From contig JBGOTP010000097.1 in assembly GCA_041476545.1 (NCBI GenBank), positions 1 to 14,226 on the forward strand: DNA of 14,226 bases, read 5' to 3'. Origin of the DNA: JBGOTP01 sp041476545 (GTDB taxonomy: Bacteria; Acidobacteriota; Vicinamibacteria; Vicinamibacterales; CAVVIG01). Every line of letters starts with the position of its first letter. Position 1 is the first letter of the stretch. Under the pieces are notes generated by a model that saw only the letters and a program-made list of their open reading frames with translations, ran no database searches and was not told the origin of the DNA. The position numbers were made by a program, and so were the translations under genes. This document shows, piece by piece, positions 1 to 6,194 of this stretch.

Positions 1-195
1 CGCGAAACGTGGACGGTCCCGGCTGCCACCCTCGCGGTCAGCCATGAAAGGTGGACACTCACGGCCGCCACCGCGGCGGTCCGAGTGCAAACGGAGACCG
101 TTCCAGCCGTCCGGCAGACACTCCCGCTGCAAACCCTCGCGTTCCTACCGCGGAGCATGGCACTCCGGCCGCCAACCGAGCCACGCCACTTGTAA
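1..195 (+). CDS. Possible 3' end of a gene encoding 14-residue repeats (partial)
   Basis: Frame 1 is open from the left edge to a TAA at 193-195, giving 64 residues. Each 42-bp DNA repeat encodes a 14-residue unit: ETWTVPAATLAVSH, then ERWTLTAATAAVRV, then QTETVPAVRQTLPL, then a weaker QTLAFLPRSMALRP. Differences between units are often conservative (E/Q, V/L, P/T, A/V), and third positions are mostly G or C, which favours real coding. The alternating polar and hydrophobic pattern suggests short beta strands. The family is not recognised. Frame 2 is also open, to 277, and shows the same periodicity with an Arg/Pro/Ser-rich, less protein-like product. The region could therefore be a decayed gene end or a non-coding minisatellite. 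The start lies outside the window. Confidence 0.3.
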   Translation, partial: RETWTVPAATLAVSHERWTLTAATAAVRVQTETVPAVRQTLPLQTLAFLPRSMALRPPTEPRHL

Positions 196-256
196 ACCTC
201 CATGGTTCTCGCTGCAACCGAGGGGGTGCAGGTGTATCCGATCGCGATGCAGCCGC
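5..256. repeat. Degenerate 42-bp tandem repeat, about six units, running off the left edge
   Basis: Units begin near 5, 47, 89, 131, 173 and 215, exactly 42 bases apart. The first four start with AAA followed by a GC-rich stretch; the last two start CAACCGAG. By eye, units 1 and 2 match at 28 of 42 positions, units 2 and 3 at 22, and units 3 and 4 at 21, so the array decays from left to right. The period is a multiple of three, which is typical of repeats inside or derived from a protein-coding gene. The array probably continues to the left of the window. Confidence 0.6.
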
Positions 257-373
257 CACGCGCGGCGATGGTCCTAAAAACCGTGCAGCTCACTCCGTAC
301 ATCCGGGCAGTCCGTCGCTGAACTCTGGTGTTCACCAAAATTCCCGGGGCGGCGCGTAACGTCCGCCCTCTCG
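257..373. other. Non-coding spacer
   Basis: After the last recognisable 42-bp unit I see no convincing gene, terminator or RNA. Short open frames here have unlikely composition. Confidence 0.5.
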
Positions 374-560
374 TCACACTGACATCCGAAACTGCAGCGC
401 CTCGGCAATGTGGTCAGCCTGGACGTCTTCGGTCCCCGAGAGATCGGCTCGACGAATCGACCGCTCCGAGGCCTGACGATAAACACTGCGCGACGTTCTG
501 AGGACCTGGCGGCCTGTTCGGTCAGGCTGCGAGCCACACAACTCGGCGCGGAAGTCAGGC
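374..560 (-). pseudogene. Degenerate remnant of a comM (Mg-chelatase-like ATPase) 3' end
   Basis: Read on the minus strand, this ends in LSGTEDVQADHIAEALQFR-M-S-V before a TGA at 374-376. That is almost the same C-terminus as the intact ComM encoded at 4401-5915. At DNA level 383-445 matches 4410-4472 at 61 of 63 bases. Upstream (above 446) the similarity collapses; only scattered residues such as the Tyr of the YDRVRKVARTIADL region still align, and the frame appears broken. No AAA+ core with Walker motifs is present. It is therefore a truncated copy left by duplication, or by gene replacement with drift, and not a functional gene. The left boundary (the stop codon) is clear; the right boundary is approximate. 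Confidence 0.65.
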
Positions 561-574
561 CCGGATCGACGAAG

Positions 575-604
575 TTGGTTCCAAGTCCCGAATCCCGCTA
601 CAGT
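575..604 (+). promoter_or_regulatory. Candidate sigma70-type promoter of the MNT/HEPN pair
   Basis: TTGGTT at 575-580 and TACAGT at 599-604 are separated by 18 bases. The -10 ends 6 bases before the GTG at 611, so transcription would start at or near the start codon (leaderless mRNA). The -35 is only a partial match. Confidence 0.4.
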
Positions 605-610
605 GATGGC

Positions 611-928
611 GTGGCACTGGCGGTCCTGACCCGGCGGCAGACGTTCGCGGTGCTGATCGCATGCGAACCCGAGATCCGTGCGCTTGGCGTCTCCCGCTTG
701 GCGCTGTTCGGCTCCGTCTTGCGCGATCAAGCCGGCCCCGACAGCGACGTTGATTTGCTGGTTCAGTTCACTCCAGGGGCGAAGATCTACGCGCGCTTCC
801 TGGAGCTGTCCGAACTTCTGGAGCAGCGCCTCGGCAGGCCCGTCGAACTCGTCACGACCGACGCGCTCTCACCCTTCATCGGTCCGCGCATTCTCGCGGA
901 AGCCCAAGATGTCCTTCGAGCCGCGTGA
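611..928 (+). CDS. mntA: MNT-domain nucleotidyltransferase, MntA-type antitoxin
   Basis: This is a small Pol-beta-fold nucleotidyltransferase of 105 residues, the usual size of a minimal (MNT) protein. The signature GSX10DXD is complete: G34-S35, ten residues, then D46-V-D48 in the segment DSDVDLLV. It is followed by the familiar LLEQRLGRPVELVT segment and a C-terminus of the type ILAEAQDVLRAA. In characterised MntA/HepT systems the MNT protein transfers AMP to a tyrosine of the HEPN toxin and silences it. The downstream HEPN gene overlaps it by 20 bases, the classic arrangement. The start is uncertain: GTG 611 follows a candidate -10 box and gives a good N-terminus, but GTG 650 is an alternative. 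No Shine-Dalgarno is seen. The frame stays open upstream to 410, but that part overlaps the comM remnant and does not look like this family. Confidence 0.85.
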   Translation: MALAVLTRRQTFAVLIACEPEIRALGVSRLALFGSVLRDQAGPDSDVDLLVQFTPGAKIYARFLELSELLEQRLGRPVELVTTDALSPFIGPRILAEAQDVLRAA

Positions 929-1246
929 TTACCTGCGGCACATTATGGTCGAGGCGAACTATCTGCTCGAGTGCAGCGCCTCGCTGACGTTCGAGGCGTT
1001 CGCGCGCGACGAGACACTGCGTCGGGCATTCGTGCGGAGTCTCGAGAGATCATCGGGGAGGCCGCGAAGAAGGTGCCCCAGGAGTTTCGCGCCGAGTACC
1101 CACGGGTTGAATGGCGTGCGATGGCCGGCATGCGCGACCGGCTCATTCACGACTACTTCAGCGTCGACTACGACTTGGTGTGGGATGTGGTACGTAATCG
1201 GGTCCCTGAGCTACGCGCACAAATCGCCTCGATTCTCGATGTCTGA
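909..1246 (+). pseudogene. hepT: HEPN-domain toxin (HepT/DUF86), frameshifted
   Basis: An ATG at 909 opens a HEPN N-terminus (MSFEPRDYLRHIMVEANYLL and onward) that is in frame to LVR-type residues AFVRSLE. The rest of the domain (IIGEAAKKVPQEF, then MRDRLIHDYFSVDYDLVW, ending ASILDV) lies in another frame up to the TGA at 1244-1246. The shift falls in GAGAGA at 1044-1049. Removing one GA restores AFVRSLEIIGEAAKKV, the normal family sequence, and a 111-residue protein. The catalytic RX4HXY motif (R75, H80, Y82 of the restored protein) is intact but sits after the shift. As read, the product would continue in the wrong frame to 1259 and lack the active site. HEPN proteins of this class are RNases that are AMPylated on the motif tyrosine by their MNT partner. 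Possible causes are true inactivation, slippage-based switching, or a sequencing error. Confidence 0.8.
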
Positions 1247-1470
1247 ACTGGCGCTGTAGTAGTCTGCACCGCCCAGAACGGACGCCTGGCTACTTCGTCG
1301 GCACCAATCGCTTCAGCATTCGGATCCCCGGCGAGGCCACACAAACATCCCCGCGTTGCCTTTTTGCAGTGGCACGCTTCGGGAGGTCGCGCCAACACCA
1401 GGATACCCAAATATTTTGAACACACTAGGCGACCACCTCCAGACGCGCCGCCTCGCAATGCGCCGTGTCG
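1247..1470. other. Intergenic spacer between convergent genes
   Basis: The HEPN gene and the kinase gene converge here. I see no stem-loop with a U-tract and no credible small gene. A short AT-rich patch near 1409-1420 is the only compositional change. Confidence 0.4.
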
Positions 1471-4317
1471 CTACCTCCTCAGGAGCGCCGGCCAGTTCAC
1501 GACGACGTCGAGGGGTGGCGCCTGGTCCTTGCCGGCGTTCATGAGCAGGAGGAAGCGCTTGCCGTCTGGCGCCACCTGCCAGCGGTGGCTATCCTGGACG
1601 TAGCCAGCCTGAATCGGCGCATCGAAGAGCGCCGCTGGCGCCCCGTTCGAGAACGTCGGCCGCACGCTGACCGGCGCGGCCATGAGCGTCTGGCCGGAGA
1701 AGTAGAACAGCTCCTTGCCGTCCCGACTCCAGCGCGGCTCCACACCGCCGCCGCTCGACACCATCCATTTCCCGTCCGACGCGTTTGGAAACGGCTGCAC
1801 GTAGATTTCCCACGTGCCGGACTGGTCCGAGCCGTAGGCAACGAAGCGGCCGTCCGGCGAGAACTGCGCCTGCTGCTGGATGGCAGACGCGACCATGTAC
1901 GGCACAGGCTTGTGCTCGGTCCCACTCATGGGTACGACCCAGAGGCCGTTCCCGCCGCCGTTGGACTTGGGGGTCGAGTAGATCACCCAGCGCCCATCGC
2001 TCGACCAGTCGTTGACATACGCGGTTCGGTCGAATGGGAAGAGCGGAAGTTCCGCTCCGGTTCCGTCGGCCGATCTCTGGTACGGAAGAGGCACCACACC
2101 ATCGCGCCGGGAGGTGAAGGCAATCCTGGCCCCATCCGGAGACCACACGGCTGTGCTCTCGCCGCCGGAACCGAACGTCAGTCGAGTGCTTGTTCCCCTC
2201 ACGAGGTCCCGCAGCCAAATGTGGGGCGCCTGCCCCCCTGGACCCCTGCTGTTGTCGGCCACGGCCAGCTTCCGTCCATCGGGGGACAGCGCGACACTTT
2301 CCAACTGCCCCGCGTCACCAACCTGTCCAAGTGATGTGCCCTTCCGGTCGAACCATGTCGGGATGCTTCGTGGGCGGCTTCCAAGGGCGCTTGTCGCCAG
2401 GACGCCGTTTTCCGACGCGGACACCGCGGTCGCTCCGGCAACCACAGAGATGGCCGCACCGGTGACGCTCATGGTGTTCAGATCGAAAGGCTGCGCGACG
2501 AGACCCGCGGCGTCGATCCCGAGCAGGTACGGGCCCCGGCCGCCCGCCGCAGGGACCAAGATCCTGCGCGAGCCATCGACAATCGGCTTCGGCGCGTCAC
2601 CATTGAGCGTGCCGACATACGTGGCGGCTCCTGCGCCCGGGGTCGAGCGCGTGAAGAGAAACCGGCGTCCGTCAGGCAGGAACACGGGCCAGGTGTCCTG
2701 TTCGCCGCGCGCGGCGTCGACCTTCGTGATTGGGACCAGCGTGCGATCTGTGGCCGACAGGCGCCGGATCCCATCCGTCCCAAGGGCACCAAGCAGGATC
2801 ACCCCGTCATGATTCCAGCTTCCGCCAACATAGCGGCACTCGCACAGCGGGCGCGTGGTGCCGGCGGACACGTCGAACACGTGCGCAACTGACGCGGTGC
2901 CGCGCACGAGCTGCCGGCTGTCGGGTGACCAGAAGACCGAGTTGCCCTGAGCGGTGGCGCTCGCAGAGCCCTGGACCACGCGGACCTCGCCGGTGGCCAG
3001 CGTGCGCACGAACAACGTTTGCGGGCCGTCACTGCCCGCGCCGTAGTACGCGATCTTCAGGCCGTCCGGCGATACGGCAAACGCGGTCACGGTCCGGTTG
3101 TAGGCGTCAGAGGCCCGCTCGATCTGGAACCGAATCATCGGCGGATCGGCATCAGATCTGGTCGCTGGCCGAAACCAGACCGCCACGGCAAGCACAACCG
3201 CCAGCACGCCCGCTGCGGCCCATCCGCCAACGCCGAGCCATCGCCGCAATCCCGTGACGCGCGGCACGCCGGCGTCGGCGCCCGGCGCAGAGGTCTCGCC
3301 TCCTTGCACGAGGCTCATCGCGTCGCCGATGTCACGTAGTCGCTTCTTCGGGTCTTTCTCCAGGCAGCGCGCCAGGAGCGGCCGCACGCGTGAGGGAGTC
3401 GCGGTAAGGTCCGGCTCTTTCGTCAGGACGGCAGCCAGAACGTGCGAGATCGTCTCGCCCTCGAACATCTGCGTGCCGGTCAGCATCTCCCACAGCACCA
3501 CGCCAAAGGCCCAGATGTCCGCGCGCTTGTCGACCGGCTTGCCGCTGGCCTGCTCCGGCGCCATGTACGCCGCCGTGCCAAGAATCATCCCCGCCTGTGT
3601 CATGGCGGGCGAGGTGATCGTCGGCGACATCGACAGACTCGGCGAGGACCCCGCGGCGGGCTCCATCGCTTTCGCCAGCCCGAAGTCGAGCACCTTCACC
3701 GTCCCATCGGCTCGGACTTTGATGTTCGCGGGCTTGAGATCGCGATGGACGATGTTCTGCTCGTGCGCCGCTTCGAGCGCGTCCGCGATTTGTTTCGCGA
3801 TCGGTAGCGCCTCGTCGAGCGGCAGCCCTGAGCCCTTTGCCCTGTGCCCTTCAATCCGTTGTGATAGATCCTCGCCCTCGACGAGTTCCATCACGAGGAA
3901 GGGACCAACTTCTTCCAGTGGCGCTGGGGCCCTCCAGCCTCCGCTCCCCTGTGTCGGAGGAGCTTCGGCGGACGCGCCGTAGCCTTGGCGAAGGCGGGCA
4001 CCCCCAGCGCGAGCTGACGCTGACACCTCGCCTCGGATTAGCTCGTCCTCGGCTCGGAGTGGCCGCAGGCGCTCCTGAGACTCCAGCCCGTAGATGATCG
4101 CGATGTTCGGATGATTCAGTGACGCGAGGACTTCGGCTTCGCGTTGAAAGCGCGCCATCCGTTCGGGGTCAGCCGCGAGCGATGGCGGGAGGATCTTGAT
4201 CGCGACCTGGCGCTTCAGCTTCGTGTCGGTCGCGCGATACACCTCGCCCATGCCGCCCACGCCGATCTGCGCGGTGACTTCGTAGACGCCGAGCCGGGTG
4301 CCGGGAGTGAGGGCCAA
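1471..4317 (-). CDS. Serine/threonine protein kinase with C-terminal PD40/WD40-like beta-propeller
   Basis: This is a one-pass membrane signalling kinase of 948 residues. The N-terminal Pkn2-type kinase domain spans about 10-335: Gly-rich loop IGVGGMGEVY (18-27), VAIK Lys41, alpha-C Glu60, HRDLKPAN (191-198) with catalytic D193, DFG (211-213), and APE (253-255). All key residues are present. One membrane helix follows at about 362-382. The C-terminal half carries PD40/TolB-like strands: AVSPDG (414), FWSPDS (462), FLPDG (546), ALSPDG (676), VWSPDG (724), WSSDG (771), FSPDG (819), WSRDG (863), and VAPDG (915). This should form an extracytoplasmic sensor propeller. A 57-residue stretch, about 80-136, interrupts the beta4-beta5 region and has the character of an inserted DNA repeat. 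The start is TTG 4317: the family normally begins M-x-LTPGTRLG, an in-frame stop lies just upstream, and TATACT sits 8 bases before it, suggesting a leaderless message. The gene follows comM by 83 bases. Confidence 0.93.
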   Translation of the reverse strand: MALTPGTRLGVYEVTAQIGVGGMGEVYRATDTKLKRQVAIKILPPSLAADPERMARFQREAEVLASLNHPNIAIIYGLESQERLRPLRAEDELIRGEVSASARAGGARLRQGYGASAEAPPTQGSGGWRAPAPLEEVGPFLVMELVEGEDLSQRIEGHRAKGSGLPLDEALPIAKQIADALEAAHEQNIVHRDLKPANIKVRADGTVKVLDFGLAKAMEPAAGSSPSLSMSPTITSPAMTQAGMILGTAAYMAPEQASGKPVDKRADIWAFGVVLWEMLTGTQMFEGETISHVLAAVLTKEPDLTATPSRVRPLLARCLEKDPKKRLRDIGDAMSLVQGGETSAPGADAGVPRVTGLRRWLGVGGWAAAGVLAVVLAVAVWFRPATRSDADPPMIRFQIERASDAYNRTVTAFAVSPDGLKIAYYGAGSDGPQTLFVRTLATGEVRVVQGSASATAQGNSVFWSPDSRQLVRGTASVAHVFDVSAGTTRPLCECRYVGGSWNHDGVILLGALGTDGIRRLSATDRTLVPITKVDAARGEQDTWPVFLPDGRRFLFTRSTPGAGAATYVGTLNGDAPKPIVDGSRRILVPAAGGRGPYLLGIDAAGLVAQPFDLNTMSVTGAAISVVAGATAVSASENGVLATSALGSRPRSIPTWFDRKGTSLGQVGDAGQLESVALSPDGRKLAVADNSRGPGGQAPHIWLRDLVRGTSTRLTFGSGGESTAVWSPDGARIAFTSRRDGVVPLPYQRSADGTGAELPLFPFDRTAYVNDWSSDGRWVIYSTPKSNGGGNGLWVVPMSGTEHKPVPYMVASAIQQQAQFSPDGRFVAYGSDQSGTWEIYVQPFPNASDGKWMVSSGGGVEPRWSRDGKELFYFSGQTLMAAPVSVRPTFSNGAPAALFDAPIQAGYVQDSHRWQVAPDGKRFLLLMNAGKDQAPPLDVVVNWPALLRR
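3910..4080 (-). repeat. In-frame palindromic insertion inside the kinase domain
   Basis: Residues 80-136 of the kinase fall between the beta4 segment NIAIIYGLE and the beta5 segment FLVMELVEGEDL, where related kinases have only a few residues. The encoded stretch is rich in Gly, Ala, Arg and Pro and includes ARLRQGYGASAEAPP. The DNA at 3963-3999 is palindromic: on the minus strand GCCTT-CGCC-AAGGC is a perfect stem-loop, flanked by CTTCG and CGAAG arms. Small dispersed palindromes that encode an RLRQGYG-type peptide are, from memory, common in this bacterial group; this is not verified here. The 171-base length is divisible by three, so the reading frame survives. Confidence 0.55.
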
Positions 4318-4325
4318 CCTGTTGG

Positions 4326-4331
4326 AGTATA
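4326..4331 (-). promoter_or_regulatory. Candidate -10 box of the kinase gene
   Basis: TATACT on the minus strand ends 8 bases before the TTG start at 4317. No good -35 box is seen at 16-18 bases. If used, transcription would begin at the start codon. Confidence 0.35.
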
Positions 4332-4400
4332 AGGGCTAGCCGGGAGCGCGGACGCGAAACCAATGGCAAACGGCAAAGGGTAGAGTTTCATTGCTGTTAC

Positions 4401-5915
4401 TCATACCGCCATCCGGAACTGCAGCGCCTCGGCAATGTGGTCGGCCTGGACGTCTTCGGTCCCCGAGAGATCCGCAATCGTGCGCGCCACTTTGCGTACG
4501 CGGTCGTACGCGCGCGCGCTGAGGGAGAGCCGCTCCACAGATCTACTGAGAAGCCGCAATCCGGAGGGGTCGAGCTGGCAGTGCCGCGCGAGCAAAGACG
4601 AGGTGAGTTCGGCATTCGTCCGCGGACCGTCGGCGCCATAGCGAGTCCGCTGGCGTTCGCGTGCCGCGGCGACGCGAAGACGCACGGACGCCGATGACTC
4701 GCCGGGCGTGGCCGTTCCGAGTACGTCCGGCGGAACGGCCGGTACGTCCACGGTTAGATCGAGCCGATCTCGCAGCGGACCCGACAGTCGACTCCGATAT
4801 CCCGCAATCTGCCGCGGCGTGCACCGGCACTCGCGATTGGGATCGCCCGCGAATCCACAGGGACACGGGTTCATCGCACCGACCAGAACGAAGCGCGCAG
4901 GGAAGACCGTCGTCCGCGCCGCGCGGGCCACCGCCACCGTGCCTTCTTCGAGCGGCTGGCGCAGCACTTCGAGTACCGAACGCCGGAATTCGAGCATCTC
5001 GTCCAGAAACAGTACGCCGTGGTGGGCGAGGCTCACCTCGCCGGGCCTCGGTTGAGAACCGCCGCCGACGAGCGCCGCGTTGGAGATGGTGTGGTGCGGC
5101 GCACGAAACGGGCGACATGCAATGAGGCCCGTGCCGAGCGGCAGGAGACCAGCCACCGAATGCACCGCCGTGGCTTCAAGGGCTTCGTCGAACGTCAGCG
5201 GCGGGAGGATGCCCGACAGTCGCCGCGCCATCATGGTTTTGCCCGAGCCGGGCGGACCGACGAGCAGCAGGTTGTGCGCGCCGGCCGATGCAATCTCCAG
5301 CGCGCGACGGGCAAGCAACTGTCCCCGCACGTCCGACAGGTCCGCGGCATCGCAGACCAACGATCCCGGTGACTGCGCCCAGTGCGGCATTGGCGTCACC
5401 GTCGTCGGATGGTTGAGCGCGTCAACAGCCTCGGACAGCGTGGACACGGGCAGCACGATCAGGTCCGACACGACGGCCGCTTCGCTGGCGTTCGCTCGTG
5501 GCAGGAGGATGCTGTTCACGCCCTGGCGCCTGGCCGCGGCGGCAATCGGCAGGACGCCGCGCGCCGGCTGAATCGCGCCATCGAGCGACAGCTCTCCGAG
5601 GACGACGATGTCCGAGATCTCGCGGCGTTCGACGATCCCCTGCGCGGCGAGGATGCCAAGAGCAATCGGCAGATCAAAGGCCGACCCCGCCTTGCGTACA
5701 TCGGCCGGCGCGAGATTCACGGTAATACGATGAGCGGGGAACTCGAATCCGGAATTGCGGATGGCACTCTTCACACGGTCGCGGCTTTCGCGGACGCTGG
5801 CATCCGGCAGGCCGACCATCGTGAAGATCGGCATGCCAAACGACACGTCCACTTCCACGTGGACCGCCGAGGCTTCAACACCGAACAGGGCAGCCGACCG
5901 CAGGCTCGCGAGCAT
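4401..5915 (-). CDS. comM: ComM/YifB-family Mg-chelatase-like AAA+ ATPase
   Basis: This is a full-length family member of 504 residues. The N-terminal ChlI-like/Lon-protease-fold domain (about 20-145) contains FTMVGLPDASVRESRDRVKSA and VNLAPADVRKAGSAFDLPIALG. The AAA+ core has Walker A GPPGSGKT (220-227), Walker B VLFLDE (301-306), and a Cys cluster CPCG...CRC (351-365). The C-terminal Mg-chelatase domain ends LSARAYDRVRKVARTIADLSG. In naturally competent bacteria ComM is a hexameric helicase that drives branch migration while transformed DNA is integrated; many non-competent species also keep it. The ATG at 5913-5915 matches the family N-terminus (MLASLRSAALFGVEA). It has no Shine-Dalgarno and sits in the loop of a perfect hairpin. 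The lytic transglycosylase gene ends 279 bases upstream. A degraded copy of this gene's 3' end lies at 374-560. Confidence 0.95.
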   Translation of the reverse strand: MLASLRSAALFGVEASAVHVEVDVSFGMPIFTMVGLPDASVRESRDRVKSAIRNSGFEFPAHRITVNLAPADVRKAGSAFDLPIALGILAAQGIVERREISDIVVLGELSLDGAIQPARGVLPIAAAARRQGVNSILLPRANASEAAVVSDLIVLPVSTLSEAVDALNHPTTVTPMPHWAQSPGSLVCDAADLSDVRGQLLARRALEIASAGAHNLLLVGPPGSGKTMMARRLSGILPPLTFDEALEATAVHSVAGLLPLGTGLIACRPFRAPHHTISNAALVGGGSQPRPGEVSLAHHGVLFLDEMLEFRRSVLEVLRQPLEEGTVAVARAARTTVFPARFVLVGAMNPCPCGFAGDPNRECRCTPRQIAGYRSRLSGPLRDRLDLTVDVPAVPPDVLGTATPGESSASVRLRVAAARERQRTRYGADGPRTNAELTSSLLARHCQLDPSGLRLLSRSVERLSLSARAYDRVRKVARTIADLSGTEDVQADHIAEALQFRMAV

Positions 5916-5924
5916 GCGCGAGCC
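5903..5924 (-). promoter_or_regulatory. Hairpin exposing the comM start codon in its loop
   Basis: GGCTCGCG (5903-5910) and CGCGAGCC (5917-5924) are perfect 8-base inverted repeats around a 6-base loop. On the minus strand the loop reads CATGCT and contains the comM ATG (5915-5913). No ribosome-binding site precedes it. The structure could influence initiation, or it could be chance in GC-rich coding DNA. Confidence 0.45.
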
Positions 5925-6051
5925 GCTGCAATTCCGGGCCCGGGCGGCGCGTGGGTGCTTTTCAACGGGTTAGAGACGCGCGCAGTGAAACGGTTGCAGA
6001 ATCTGCCACGCGTTCGTTGAGGAGGCAGTGCAGGCCCTTTGTGGGGCGGGG

Positions 6052-6184
6052 ACCGGCAGGGCTGAAGCTGAACTACGAGGATCGGCAGGGCTGAAGCCCT
6101 GCACTACGAGGTTCGGGAAGGCCAAAGCCCTGCGCTACGAGTACGCCGAAGCGTCGGAGTACGCTGGAGCGCAGCGCTACGAGG
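6052..6184. repeat. Cluster of four degenerate CTACGAG-ended palindromic repeats
   Basis: Units at 6052-6080, 6081-6111, 6112-6141 and 6142-6184 each end in CTACGAG. Units 1 and 2 share CGGCAGGGCTGAAGC. Unit 2 contains the near-perfect palindrome GCAGGGCTGAAGCCCTGC (6085-6102). Unit 3 keeps AAGCCCTGCGCTACGAG, and unit 4 is the most diverged. The cluster fills most of the 279-base gap after the lytic transglycosylase gene and before comM. It could protect or end the upstream transcript, but no U-tract follows. Confidence 0.7.
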
Positions 6185-6194
6185 ACGGCTGCCC

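Noticed and set aside
1465..2812. Two long overlapping plus-strand open frames (289 and 266 codons)
   Set aside because: They are antisense to the beta-propeller half of the kinase, a usual by-product of high-GC codon usage.
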